Shown piece after piece: positions 1-8,478 of a stretch of DNA of 64,000 nucleotides. Numbering within the stretch: the stretch's first letter is position 1; each line of letters opens with the position of its first letter. This DNA comes from CAIYZT01 sp052387855 (GTDB taxonomy: Bacteria; Pseudomonadota; Alphaproteobacteria; Rhodobacterales; Rhodobacteraceae): the NCBI GenBank assembly GCA_052387855.1, contig JBQTIT010000003.1, positions 1 to 64,000 on the forward strand, read 5' to 3'. Both the position numbers and the translations under genes were made by a program. The notes under the pieces were generated by a model, which was not told the origin of the DNA, made no database searches, and worked only from the letters and a program-made list of their open reading frames with translations.

Positions 1-87
1 CCCCATGCCGCCCATGGCGGACAACCACCCGCTGTGGTCTACTTCAACGCAACCCAAATCCATCAGCAGGTGCAGGCAGTAGCTTAA
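1..87 (+). CDS. IS3-family-like transposase, C-terminal 28 residues (partial)
   Basis: An open frame enters from the left edge and ends at TAA 85-87. The residues HAAHGGQPPAVVYFN followed by HQQVQAVA resemble the tail of IS3-family OrfB (rve-type integrase) proteins common in Rhodobacteraceae, where an RPH...GG.PPA segment follows the last catalytic Glu. The catalytic DDE residues are outside the window, so activity cannot be judged. The position next to the IS terminus supports the call. Confidence 0.5.
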   Translation, partial: PHAAHGGQPPAVVYFNATQIHQQVQAVA

Positions 88-126
88 ATCAACCGGAAAT
101 CTGTCCAAGAGTTGGGGAGTAGCTCA
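1..126 (+). mobile_element. Right end of an IS3-like insertion sequence (left part outside window)
   Basis: The first 87 bases carry the C-terminus of a transposase-like frame, followed by about 40 non-coding bases ending in TTGGGGAGTAGCTCA. Read from the other strand the end starts TGAGCTACTCCCCAAC, which fits the TG...CA termini common in the IS3 family. The element ends inside an APC permease gene, whose reading frame stops exactly at the terminal TCA (TGA on the minus strand). Family assignment rests on the C-terminal transposase residues and the TG/CA end only; the other inverted repeat and the target duplication lie outside the window. Confidence 0.55.
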
Positions 127-417
127 GACCGACAGGGGCGCGATCAGCTTGGAATAGCGCAGCCAGGCCGTTGCGCCGTAGACCGAGGTGCCGCCCGACT
201 TGTTGCCGAACATGCCGGCCATCTCGGCGTAGGTGAAGCTTTGCAGAAAGCCCATGACCATCGAGATGATCCAGACCAGGAACGCCAGCTTGCCCGTCGT
301 CCCGGCAATACCGCCGATCGAGAACAGCACCAGCGGCGGCACGCCGGCCGCAACCCAAAAGGCGCCCTTCCAGTCCAGTGCCCGGACCATCTGGCCCGAG
401 CTGCTTGAATTACTCAT
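124..417 (-). pseudogene. APC-family amino acid permease, N-terminal remnant cut off by the IS
   Basis: The 97-residue frame begins MSNSSSSG and then shows the start of an APC-superfamily transporter: a conserved stretch with VAAGVPPLVLFSIGGIAG (first membrane segment) and a second hydrophobic segment followed by SFTYAEMAGMFGNKSGGTSVY. Such permeases normally have about 450-520 residues and 12 membrane segments, so more than three quarters are missing. The stop codon is formed by the end of the IS3-like element. The start is chosen at 417 because GGGAG and AAGGGAA lie just upstream; an in-frame ATG at 477 has no such support. It lies downstream of tmm in the same direction, so it might have served amine or amino acid uptake; that is inference. 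Confidence 0.7.
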
Positions 418-546
418 TTCCCTTGCTCCCTGTCTTGTTCTGCGGCGCTCTGCGGCGCGGTGTCGCATCGTAATCACGCCATACCGGTTCTGGCGAGAAT
501 TTTTTCATCTAAGCGAAAAATTGTTTCCTGTAGTGCCCGGAAAAGC

Positions 547-568
547 GGCAAGCCGGCCCCGGCTTGCC
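547..568 (-). terminator. Hairpin downstream of tmm
   Basis: Perfect 10-bp arms GGCAAGCCGG / CCGGCTTGCC with a 2-nt spacer lie about 30 nt after the tmm stop. Read on the minus strand the hairpin is followed by CGCTTTTCC, a short T-rich run, consistent with an intrinsic terminator separating tmm from the permease remnant. Confidence 0.6.
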
Positions 569-599
569 TGCGGGGCCGTCAGTTCCTGCGCGGGTCGGG

Positions 600-1943
600 T
601 CAGTTCCGCAGGTAGCTTTCCATCGAATCCTCCAGCGCGTCTTTCCACGGCGTGTGGTGGACCGGGGCCATCGTGCCGGTGATCACCGACTTGTAGGCGT
701 TGTCGCGGAAGGTCATGATGCCCGCCTTCTTGTGGTCCTTCCACTCAAAGAAGGCCTCGCAGGCGCCGTCCACGTCAAAGGACGGATAGTCGGTCTCGGC
801 GATCAGTTCCTTCACATAGTCGCCCTGATAGTGGATGGCGTCATGCGCGTCCGCTCCGGCATCCTCGCCCGCCACGCGGCCCGCCACGTCCCTCAGCAGG
901 GCGGCCTTGTCAGCGGGGATGGCGATGCGCCCCATGATCGCATCGCGCACCCACCAGGCCTGCGCGTCGAACATGTTGAAGGTGAACCACTGATCCTGCA
1001 TGCCGATGTAAAAGAGCTTGGGATTATGCACCCAGGCCACGCCCTTGTAGAGATCCGCCGTCGCCAGCCGATTCGCGGTCTTGAGCCGCAGATCGTCGGG
1101 CAGAAACGGGAAGTGGTGCTTGTAGCCGGTGCACAGGATGATCGCGTCGACCTTTTTGCTGGTGCCGTCGGCGAAATAGGCGGTGTTTTCGTCAACCCGC
1201 TCCAGCTTGGGCACTTCTTTCCAGTTGTCGGGCCAGTCAAAGCCCATCGGCGCGTTGCGATAGGCGACGGTGATCGACTTGGCGCCGTATTTCCAGCACT
1301 GGCTGCCCACATCCTCGGCCGAATAGGACGAGCCGAGCAAGAGCAGGTCCTTGCCCGAAAACTCACGCGCGTCGCGGAAGTCATGGGCGTGCAGGACGCG
1401 GCCGTTGAACCGATCGAACCCGGGGTATTCCGGCACGTTCGGCACCGAAAAGTGGCCCGAGGCGACGATCACGTTGTCAAACTCTTCGTCGTACATGCTG
1501 TCCTTTTTCAGATCATGCACGGTGACGGTAAAGTTGCCCTTGTCCTTGTTGTACTTCACCATCCGGATGGTCGAGGAAAAGCGGATCCAGTCGCGCACGC
1601 CGGCCTTGTTCACCCGGCCCTGGATGTAGTCGAACAGGACCGCGCGCGGCGGGTAGCTGGCGATCTGCTTGCCGAAATGCTCTTCAAACGAATAGTCGGC
1701 GAACTCCAGCCCCTCTTTGGGGCCGTTCGACCACAGGTAGCGGTACATGCTGCAATGGACCGGCTCGCCATGCTCATCAAGCCCGGTGCGCCAGGTGTAA
1801 TTCCACAGGCCCCCCCAGTTGGACTGCTTTTCAAAGCAGACCACCTCGGGGATCGCCGCGCCCTTGGCCTTGGCGGACTGAAAGGCCCGCAGCATCGCCA
1901 GCCCCGAGGGGCCCGCCCCGATAACGGCCACTCTTTTCGACAT
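600..1943 (-). CDS. tmm: Trimethylamine monooxygenase (flavin-containing monooxygenase)
   Basis: The 447-residue protein closely matches the bacterial Tmm family, which oxidises trimethylamine to trimethylamine N-oxide with FAD, NADPH and O2 in the cytoplasm. Visible motifs are the FAD loop GAGPSG (9-14), the FMO signature FxGxxxHxxxF (F179-F189, with H185), and the NADPH loop GSSYSA (204-209) containing Tyr207, which in characterised Tmm helps shape the active site. Length equals the family norm of about 445-450. The start has a clear GAGGAG 6 nt upstream. It follows nagA by 110 bp in the same direction, so it may be read from the amino-sugar operon or from its own promoter in that gap. Roseobacters use Tmm for methylated-amine catabolism; no tdm or tmo transporter genes are visible nearby. 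Confidence 0.93.
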   Translation of the reverse strand: MSKRVAVIGAGPSGLAMLRAFQSAKAKGAAIPEVVCFEKQSNWGGLWNYTWRTGLDEHGEPVHCSMYRYLWSNGPKEGLEFADYSFEEHFGKQIASYPPRAVLFDYIQGRVNKAGVRDWIRFSSTIRMVKYNKDKGNFTVTVHDLKKDSMYDEEFDNVIVASGHFSVPNVPEYPGFDRFNGRVLHAHDFRDAREFSGKDLLLLGSSYSAEDVGSQCWKYGAKSITVAYRNAPMGFDWPDNWKEVPKLERVDENTAYFADGTSKKVDAIILCTGYKHHFPFLPDDLRLKTANRLATADLYKGVAWVHNPKLFYIGMQDQWFTFNMFDAQAWWVRDAIMGRIAIPADKAALLRDVAGRVAGEDAGADAHDAIHYQGDYVKELIAETDYPSFDVDGACEAFFEWKDHKKAGIMTFRDNAYKSVITGTMAPVHHTPWKDALEDSMESYLRN

Positions 1944-2053
1944 CGTGAACTCCTCGCTGATGGATCCGCAGCCCGGCAGGCGCGCGTTGGCGCCAGACTA
2001 GTCGCGCCTGCGCCCCAGTGTCAAAAAAAATTTCCTGTCGGGAAAGAGACCCG

Positions 2054-3199
2054 TCAGGCGGCCAGCCCCGGGCAGATGGCCGCGCCCTGGGCCGAGATGC
2101 GCCAGGCATGGTCAAGCAGCACCAGGTCGGCCAGATCGCGGCGCTCGGGGCTGGCAAGCTCCGGGCGGCCGAGCAGCGCGGCGGGGGCCGAAACGGCCAT
2201 GCCCAGCGCCTCCTCGGGGGACACGCCGACACGGGCGATCAGCCGCGCCAGGCTTTCGGCCATGGTCACATGCGCCCCGGCGAGCGAGCCCTCGGCATTG
2301 ACCAGACGCCCCCCGACCAGGCGAATCTCTTCGCCGTACAGCGTGAAACGGTCCGACCCGCCGACGGTCGACATCGCATCCGACACCAGAAACATCCGCC
2401 CCGGCAACGGGCGGGCGCGAACCGCCAGGCCGATCATCTCGTCGGCAACGTGGTGGCCGTCGCAGATGACGCCGGCATAGGCGGCCGAGTTGATGCAGGC
2501 CCCGGTCACGCCGGGCGCGCGGTTCAGCATCGGCGACATGGCGTTGAAAAGGTGCGTGAAGCAGCTTGCGCCCTCGGCAAGGGCCGCGCGGACCTCTTCG
2601 GCGGTCGCGTCGGAATGGCCGATCGAGACAACCGCGCCGGTGGCCACAAGCGCCGCGATCTGCCCCGGCGCCATCGCTTCGGGCGCGACGGTGATCTTGA
2701 CAAAGACCCCCGCAGCCCGCAGCCGCGCGACATGGGACAGCGTTTCGCGCTCGAACGGGCGCACCCAATCCGACGAATGGGTGCCGCGCCGCGCCATGCC
2801 CAGGTGCGGACCCTCGATATGCAGCCCCAGGATGCCGGGCAGGCCCCGCGCCTCAAGCGCGGCGCCGACAGCCGCCGCCAGAACCTGCGGCGCGTCGGTG
2901 ATGACCGTGGGCAAGATGCCGACGGTGCCGAACCGGCGGTGCGCGGCGGCCATGGTGGCCATCGCGGCGGCGGTCGGGCTGGTGTTGAGCAGCGCATCGC
3001 CGCCGCCGTTGACCTGAAGGTCAAGAAAACCGGCCGTGAGCGTCCCGGGCAGTGACAGCCTCTTTGCCCCCGGGGGCAACTCGGCGGCCGGTTTCAAGCG
3101 CATCGAGCGCCCGCCGGACAGGCCAAGGGCCAGGCCCGGTCGCAATTGATTGCCGACAAAGACCAGATCGGGGCAAAGCCAGACCGATGGTTCGGACAT
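2054..3199 (-). CDS. nagA: N-acetylglucosamine-6-phosphate deacetylase
   Basis: This 381-residue amidohydrolase removes acetate from GlcNAc-6-phosphate to give GlcN-6-phosphate, the committed step of amino-sugar catabolism. Metal and catalytic residues are seen in order: E129 in HIEGPHLG, H195 in GHSDA, H216 in THLFNAM and the catalytic Asp D274 in LVSDAM. The N-terminal LQVNGGGD replaces the HxH pair of other amidohydrolases, as in E. coli NagA (QxN). Its ATG overlaps the stop of the upstream ROK kinase (TGATG), so translation is probably coupled. A longer open frame upstream in the same phase is only the shadow of the kinase and SIS genes. Confidence 0.93.
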   Translation of the reverse strand: MSEPSVWLCPDLVFVGNQLRPGLALGLSGGRSMRLKPAAELPPGAKRLSLPGTLTAGFLDLQVNGGGDALLNTSPTAAAMATMAAAHRRFGTVGILPTVITDAPQVLAAAVGAALEARGLPGILGLHIEGPHLGMARRGTHSSDWVRPFERETLSHVARLRAAGVFVKITVAPEAMAPGQIAALVATGAVVSIGHSDATAEEVRAALAEGASCFTHLFNAMSPMLNRAPGVTGACINSAAYAGVICDGHHVADEMIGLAVRARPLPGRMFLVSDAMSTVGGSDRFTLYGEEIRLVGGRLVNAEGSLAGAHVTMAESLARLIARVGVSPEEALGMAVSAPAALLGRPELASPERRDLADLVLLDHAWRISAQGAAICPGLAA

Positions 3200-4131
3200 C
3201 AGGACCCTCCTCCCGCGTCCGTGGGCGCGTGCCGCTCTTGCCAGGCCGCCAGCGCGGCGCCGCGCGCGCCGCTGGCATCGCCGCCTTCTGCCAGCCTGAT
3301 CTCGGGCAGGCGAAAGCCGGCGAACCCGGCGCGGCCCAGCGCGGCGGTCAGATCGGCCGCCAGCCCCGGCGCCTTTGACAGCCCGCCGCCCAGCACGATC
3401 ACCTGCGGGTCGATGGTAAAGCACAAGGTCACCAGCAGGTCCGCCGCCAGCGCCAGCCAGACCGCCCAGACGCGGGCAAGGTCGGGGTCTTGCAGGCGTC
3501 CGCCGGTGATCTGTTCGGCGGTGACGGAGCGCCCGGTCAGATGGGCGGCCAGGCGCGACAGGCCGGGACCGGCCAGCAGCGTCTCGGTGCAGCCCATCCG
3601 CCCGCAGCCGCAGGCCAGCACCGGCAGGCCATGCGCCACGACCGGACCGGCGGAGATCGGGAAATGGCCGAACTCTCCCCCGACCGTGGCATGCCCACTC
3701 ATCAGTCGGCCACCGACCACCACCCCGCCGGCGATCCCGGTGCCCAGGATCAGCCCCAGCGCCGGGCTGGCGCCGCGCGCCGCACCAAACGTCGCCTCGG
3801 ACAGGATAAAGGCGCGGCAGTCGTTGATATAGGTGACCGGGTGGCCCGACGCCGCCGCGATGTCGGCCGGAAAGGGCTTGCCCGTGGCCGGCAGGTTGGC
3901 GGTCAGCGCCAGCCCGGTGCCCGGATTGATCAGCCCCGCGGCCGAGACGCCGACCGGAATCCCCTTGCCGCCCAGCGTCTCGATCCAGCCGATCTGGTCG
4001 GCCATCGCGGCCACCAGCCCGGGATAGTCCCTTGGCGTGTCGATGCGCCGCCGCTGGGTCTGGCCCCAGTCGGCGCCAAAGACCTGCGCCTCGATCTTGG
4101 TGCCACCCAGGTCGATGCCGGCGGCGATCAT
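3199..4131 (-). CDS. ROK-family sugar kinase, probable N-acetylglucosamine kinase
   Basis: A 310-residue ROK-family kinase. It has the phosphate loop DLGGTK (7-12), a catalytic Asp in YINDCRAF (D104), the ExGH sugar-contact motif (E153 to H156) and the zinc site CGCGRMGC (174-181) typical of the family. An ABC importer rather than a PTS serves this operon, so imported N-acetylhexosamine must be phosphorylated inside the cell, and a GlcNAc kinase directly upstream of NagA fits that need. The exact sugar is inferred from neighbours. It overlaps the upstream SIS gene by 4 bp and nagA by 1 bp. Confidence 0.82.
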   Translation of the reverse strand: MIAAGIDLGGTKIEAQVFGADWGQTQRRRIDTPRDYPGLVAAMADQIGWIETLGGKGIPVGVSAAGLINPGTGLALTANLPATGKPFPADIAAASGHPVTYINDCRAFILSEATFGAARGASPALGLILGTGIAGGVVVGGRLMSGHATVGGEFGHFPISAGPVVAHGLPVLACGCGRMGCTETLLAGPGLSRLAAHLTGRSVTAEQITGGRLQDPDLARVWAVWLALAADLLVTLCFTIDPQVIVLGGGLSKAPGLAADLTAALGRAGFAGFRLPEIRLAEGGDASGARGAALAAWQERHAPTDAGGGS

Positions 4132-5189
4132 GATCGCGCCACCCTGTGCAGCCGCACGCCCGAGACCACGCGCGACAGCGTGCCCTGACCGGCAAAGGGA
4201 TCATCGACCGGCAGGCCCAGCGCATCGGACCACACCGCGCCCAGCACCTGCGCCAGCGCGACATAAAGCGGGGCCGACCAGGCATCGCCAAAGGGCTGCG
4301 GCACCGGAACGGCGGTGACGGCGGCATCCGGGTATTGCTGGCGCAGCTCGGCTACAAGGTCATCGTCATAGGCGCGCGTGTGGGCATTGGCCGAGGGGAA
4401 AACCCAGATCTCGGTGCCCGGCAACACAAAGCTCTTGGGCCCGTGGCGAAAGCCAAGGCTGCTGTCCCAGAGCGCGGGGATCTGCCCCGCCGACAGCTCC
4501 ATCACCTTTAGCGCCGCCTCGCGCGCGGCAAAGGCCAGGGGGCCGGATCCGACAAACACCGCCCGCGCCGGGTGCGGCCGGCCCAATGCCGCGCCATGGT
4601 AGCCGGGCAAGAGATTGTCCAGCTCGCGCGCCAGCGTCTCCATGCGCACCCGAATGCTGCCATCGGGCGCGGCAAGGTCAAAGACGGCCAGCGCGGTCAG
4701 CAGCATGGTCGAAAAGCTTGAGGTCATGGCAAAGCCCGCATCATGCGTGGCCTTGGGCAGCACCACCGCCCTGCCGCCCGGGTCTTGCGCCAGCGCGCCC
4801 GCCGCATTGCAGGTGATGTTCAGGCGCGGCCAGTGCGGCGCCAGCGCGTCCAGCGCGTCGAGCGTGCCCAGGCTTTCCGAGGAATTGCCCGAGCGGCCAA
4901 AGCTTACGACCAGCCTTGGCGCGCCGCGCAGAAAGGCCGCTGGCCGCGCCACAAGGTCGGTCGAAGGCACGGCGCGCAGGCGCGGGCCGCCCTGCCCCTC
5001 AAGCCCCGCCGCGACGATCTCGCCGATATAGGCCGAGGTGCCGGCGCCGCAGAACCAGACCTCGTCGACCCCCTGCGCCGCCACCCAGCCGCGCAGGCCA
5101 ACGACATCCAGCGCAGCCCCCCAGTGCCGCCAGATGGCGGGTTGGGCGTGAATCTCGGCCCATGTCGCGGTGTTGGCCAGGCTGTTCAT
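4128..5189 (-). CDS. SIS-domain sugar isomerase/deaminase, AgaS-like
   Basis: This 353-residue double-SIS protein shows the phosphosugar-binding loops WFCGAGTSA (about 46-54) and VVSFGRSGNSSES, and the LGFRHGPKSFV segment characteristic of AgaS-type proteins. AgaS relatives deaminate or isomerise amino-sugar 6-phosphates such as galactosamine-6-phosphate. Here it lies between another SIS protein and the ROK kinase, with 4-bp ATGA overlaps on both sides. Having two SIS enzymes in one operon suggests either two hexosamine epimers as substrates or a division into deaminase and isomerase; which is which cannot be decided by eye. Confidence 0.75.
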   Translation of the reverse strand: MNSLANTATWAEIHAQPAIWRHWGAALDVVGLRGWVAAQGVDEVWFCGAGTSAYIGEIVAAGLEGQGGPRLRAVPSTDLVARPAAFLRGAPRLVVSFGRSGNSSESLGTLDALDALAPHWPRLNITCNAAGALAQDPGGRAVVLPKATHDAGFAMTSSFSTMLLTALAVFDLAAPDGSIRVRMETLARELDNLLPGYHGAALGRPHPARAVFVGSGPLAFAAREAALKVMELSAGQIPALWDSSLGFRHGPKSFVLPGTEIWVFPSANAHTRAYDDDLVAELRQQYPDAAVTAVPVPQPFGDAWSAPLYVALAQVLGAVWSDALGLPVDDPFAGQGTLSRVVSGVRLHRVARS

Positions 5190-6190
5190 GTCGTCTGCGT
5201 CACCTTGGACAGGGTTGCGGGGCGGTCGGGGTCATGGCCCAGCGCAAGGGCGGTGTCCAGCGCCAGGGGATAGGTCAGGATCAGCAGCGCGGCGGCGGCG
5301 GCGGCAGGCGTCAGGTCAGCCGCCCCGACATCCGAGGGGCGGATGCGAAAGACCGTGCCGCCTGCCCCGGCAAACCGCGCCTCGGCGACGTCAAGGCTGT
5401 CCTGCACGTCCGCCTGCCCGGTGTCGAGGATCAGGATCAGAAGCGGGTTGGTCACCAGTTGCAACGGTCCGTGCAGCACCTCGCTGCTGGAATAGGCCTC
5501 GGCATGCAGGGCGCAGCATTCCTTCAGCTTCAGCGCCAGCTCCTGCGCCGCGCCAAAGCCGGCACCCCGGCCGATGACATAGACGTGGCTCGCACGCAAG
5601 AGCGCCGCCACCAGCGCGCGCCGCTGCGGCAGCGCCTTGCCCGCCATCGCGTCGATTGTCGCGGCAGAGGCGGCGGCGCGCGCGGCATAATCGGGCACCA
5701 GACCGCCCAGAACGGCCATTCCGGCCGCGACAGAGCCGACAACGGACTTGGTCGCGGGCACGGCAAGCTCTGGCCCGGCGCCGATCGGAATCACCAGATC
5801 GGCCGCCGCCTCGACCGGCGAGTGCGGCGCATTCACGATGCCCAGCACCCGCGCGCCAGCCGCCCGCGCGCCCCGGGCAGAGCGCACCAGATCCTCGGAC
5901 GCGCCGGATTGCGAGATGACGATCACCGCCGAACCGTCCAGCCTCACGCCGCCTCCCAGCGAGAACACCGAAGGCGGCAGCGAGGTCATCGGCAGGCCGG
6001 TCTCGCGCATGAATTCGTAGGACAGGATGTTGGCGGCGGCGTCGGAAGAGCCGCGCGCCACGGTGTAGACCGCGCGCAGGCCGGAAAGGTCAGGCAGGCG
6101 CGGGGCCTGAACGGCGGCGCGGGCAAAGACGCCGGGCGCCTCGGCAATCTCGGTGCGCATCAGATGCCCGGGATCGGCCGCCTCTGTCAT
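5186..6190 (-). CDS. SIS-domain GlmS-like protein, probable GlcN-6-P deaminase (NagB-II type)
   Basis: The 334-residue protein resembles the isomerase half of GlmS without the glutaminase domain. It has two SIS modules: the first with VARGSSDAA and VISQSGASEDL, the second with VIGRGAGFGAAQELALKLKE and the SSSEVLHGPLQL segment. In bacteria lacking classical NagB, such proteins (NagB-II, described in Shewanella) convert GlcN-6-P to fructose-6-P and ammonia, and no classical NagB is visible in this operon. The start at 6190 overlaps the preceding oxidoreductase stop (ATGA); a longer frame upstream is that gene's shadow. Confidence 0.8.
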   Translation of the reverse strand: MTEAADPGHLMRTEIAEAPGVFARAAVQAPRLPDLSGLRAVYTVARGSSDAAANILSYEFMRETGLPMTSLPPSVFSLGGGVRLDGSAVIVISQSGASEDLVRSARGARAAGARVLGIVNAPHSPVEAAADLVIPIGAGPELAVPATKSVVGSVAAGMAVLGGLVPDYAARAAASAATIDAMAGKALPQRRALVAALLRASHVYVIGRGAGFGAAQELALKLKECCALHAEAYSSSEVLHGPLQLVTNPLLILILDTGQADVQDSLDVAEARFAGAGGTVFRIRPSDVGAADLTPAAAAAALLILTYPLALDTALALGHDPDRPATLSKVTQTT

Positions 6191-7326
6191 GACCGCAGAC
6201 CATGGGCGTCGAGCCTGGCCCAGGTCTCGGTCAGGTCCACCACCTGACCCTTGAAGCGGGCCTCGTCGGCGGCCAGCGCGGCGATGCCGGCCTCCATCGC
6301 GTCCAGGATCGAGACCGGCAGCCCCGCCGCCTGCCCGCGCAGATAGCGCGTGATGTCGGCGCACATCATCTCGTCCGCCCCGTAATGCGCCCCCTTGGCG
6401 GCGGCGCCGGCGGTGTAGTCGTGGTCGACCAGCCGGCGGCCATCGCGCGCCGTCACCCGCAGGAAGCCGCGCACGAAATCGCCCTCGGCCATGCCATGGG
6501 TGCCCATGATGCAGAACCGGCGATGCTCGTCCGGCGTGTTCAGGTTGGTGTGAAAGGCCAGGGTCGCGCCGGTTTCGTAGGACAGGATCGCGGTCTGGTA
6601 ATCGATGATGTCGCCGTCCGAATGAAACGGGTCCGGCACCGATTCCCAGACCGATTTCTTGACGTGAAAGATCTCTGCCTCTTCGTTCGAGCGCGGCGCG
6701 TGGACCGGCAGGAACGACTTTCGCCCGCCAAAGCTGGCCACCCGCGCGGGGCGCGAGCCCGTGACCATGTTGTAGATGTCGAGGTCATGGCAGCACTTTT
6801 CCAGCAGGAAGCCGCCGGCATAGGCATCCTTGCGCCGCCAGTCGCGCATGAAAAAGGCGCCGTGATAGGGGGCGATGTGCTCGTTCGACTCAAGGCTGAC
6901 GACATCGCCCAGCATGCCCTGCGCCATGGCGGCGCGCAGATCGACCATGTGCTGCGAATAGCGCAGCACCAGCCCCACCATGGCCCGCCCGGCCCCACCG
7001 TGTTTTGCCAGAAGCCGCGCCAGTTCCAGTGTCTCGGCGACCGAGATCACCACCGGCTTTTCGGTAAAGACCTGCACCCCGGCTTCCAGCCCCAGCCGGA
7101 TCTGGTCAAGGTGAAAGACGTTGGGCGAAAAGACGCAGTAAAGGTCGGGGCGCGCGTCCGACAGCATCGCCTCGATGGACGGGTAGCGCGGCGGATCGCC
7201 CAGCATGTCGGCATGGGTCGGCTGGGGGTCGTAATAGCCGACGACCCGGGCCTCGGGCATGGTCTGCAAGAGGGTCGACAGGACATGGCCGGCGCGAAGC
7301 CCCATGCCCGCAGTGACGATACGCAT
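6187..7326 (-). CDS. Gfo/Idh/MocA-family oxidoreductase
   Basis: A 379-residue NAD(P)-dependent sugar dehydrogenase-type protein. The N-terminal Rossmann fold starts MRIVTAGMGLRAGHV, with an atypical nucleotide loop, and the family EKP motif appears as FTEKPVV near residue 90. The C-terminal domain carries EKCCHDLDIYNMV, corresponding to the catalytic D/H region of the family. It lies between the ABC ATPase and the SIS genes and overlaps the latter by 4 bp. Members act on inositol, amino sugars or glycosides, so the substrate here is unknown. It might oxidise or epimerise the imported sugar before NagA. Confidence 0.8.
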   Translation of the reverse strand: MRIVTAGMGLRAGHVLSTLLQTMPEARVVGYYDPQPTHADMLGDPPRYPSIEAMLSDARPDLYCVFSPNVFHLDQIRLGLEAGVQVFTEKPVVISVAETLELARLLAKHGGAGRAMVGLVLRYSQHMVDLRAAMAQGMLGDVVSLESNEHIAPYHGAFFMRDWRRKDAYAGGFLLEKCCHDLDIYNMVTGSRPARVASFGGRKSFLPVHAPRSNEEAEIFHVKKSVWESVPDPFHSDGDIIDYQTAILSYETGATLAFHTNLNTPDEHRRFCIMGTHGMAEGDFVRGFLRVTARDGRRLVDHDYTAGAAAKGAHYGADEMMCADITRYLRGQAAGLPVSILDAMEAGIAALAADEARFKGQVVDLTETWARLDAHGLRS

Positions 7327-7341
7327 CGGATAGGCTCCTGT

Positions 7342-8439
7342 TCAGGCGGCGATGGCGGGGGCGGCGCGGCGGCGCATGACGCGGCCCTGCGCATCAAAGA
7401 CGTGGCAGTCGGCGGGATTGATGGCGATGTCGATGCTTTCGCCCTCGGCCACGGCGGCATCGCCGGGCAGCGCGGCGCAGAACCTTTGTCCCTCGGGCGT
7501 GACGGCATAGGTGATCGACACGCCGCCCAGACGCTCCAGCACGCGGACCTTCATCGGCAGCCCGGCGCCCAGCGTGGCGTTTTCAGGGCGGATGCCGACC
7601 TCGACCGCATCGCCGGCCTTGGCCGCGCCCGGCTCGACCGGCAGCGTCAGGCACAGGCCGCCGGCAAATTCCACCCCCAGCCCCTCGGCCGAGGTGCCAA
7701 GCACGCGGGCGGGCAGAAGGTTCATGTTCGGCTGACCGATGAAGGTGGCGACAAACTTGGTGGCGGGGTGGTGGTACAGCTCCATCGGCGTGCCGAACTG
7801 CTCGATCCGGCCCTTGTTCAGCACCACGATGCGGTGCGCCATGGTCATCGCCTCCACCTGATCGTGCGTGACATAGATCATCGTGGCGGCCAGATCGCGG
7901 TGAAGCTGGCTCAGCTCTACCCGCATGTCGCCGCGCAGGGCGGCGTCAAGGTTGGACAGCGGCTCGTCGAACAGGAAAACCTTGGGGTTGCGCACGATGG
8001 ACCGCCCGATGGCAACCCGCTGGCGCTGACCGCCGGAAAGCTGGCCGGGCTTCAGCGCCAGCTTGTCGGTCAGTTGCAGGATCTCGGCCGCCTTGGCGAC
8101 CTTGGCCTTGACCTCTGCCTCGGGCAGCTTCGCCACGCGCAGGGGAAAGGCGATGTTTTCATAGACCGTCAGGTGCGGATACAGCGCATAGGACTGGAAC
8201 ACCATCGCGATGCCCCGCTCGACCGGCGGCAGGGCGCTGACATCTTCATCCGCGATGATGATGCGCCCCGAGGTGGCGGCCTCAAGCCCGGCGATGATGC
8301 GCAGCAGCGTCGACTTTCCGCAGCCCGAGGGGCCGACAAAGACGACGAACTCGCGGTCCTTGATCGCCAGGTCGATGTCATGCAGCACCGAGGCGTTGCC
8401 GAAGGATTTGGAAATCTTGGCGAGGGACAGCGTTGCCAT
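7342..8439 (-). CDS. Sugar ABC transporter ATPase (MsmK/UgpC type)
   Basis: This 365-residue ATPase powers a CUT1-type sugar importer. Visible are Walker A GPSGCGKST (about 37-45), the signature LSGGQRQR, Walker B VFLFDEPLSNLD and the switch His in YVTHDQ. A C-terminal regulatory OB domain of about 120 residues follows. The start at 8439 (MATLSLAKISKSFG) matches the family N-terminus. It follows the binding-protein gene after a 71-bp gap holding a strong hairpin, and precedes the oxidoreductase by 15 bp. Confidence 0.92.
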   Translation of the reverse strand: MATLSLAKISKSFGNASVLHDIDLAIKDREFVVFVGPSGCGKSTLLRIIAGLEAATSGRIIIADEDVSALPPVERGIAMVFQSYALYPHLTVYENIAFPLRVAKLPEAEVKAKVAKAAEILQLTDKLALKPGQLSGGQRQRVAIGRSIVRNPKVFLFDEPLSNLDAALRGDMRVELSQLHRDLAATMIYVTHDQVEAMTMAHRIVVLNKGRIEQFGTPMELYHHPATKFVATFIGQPNMNLLPARVLGTSAEGLGVEFAGGLCLTLPVEPGAAKAGDAVEVGIRPENATLGAGLPMKVRVLERLGGVSITYAVTPEGQRFCAALPGDAAVAEGESIDIAINPADCHVFDAQGRVMRRRAAPAIAA

Positions 8440-8478
8440 CTGGGTCACTTTCGCGAAGAGGGGGAAACCTGGGGGGGT

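Noticed and set aside
564..2480. A 638-residue plus-strand open frame over tmm and nagA
   Set aside because: Antisense shadow with no recognisable motif or ribosome site.
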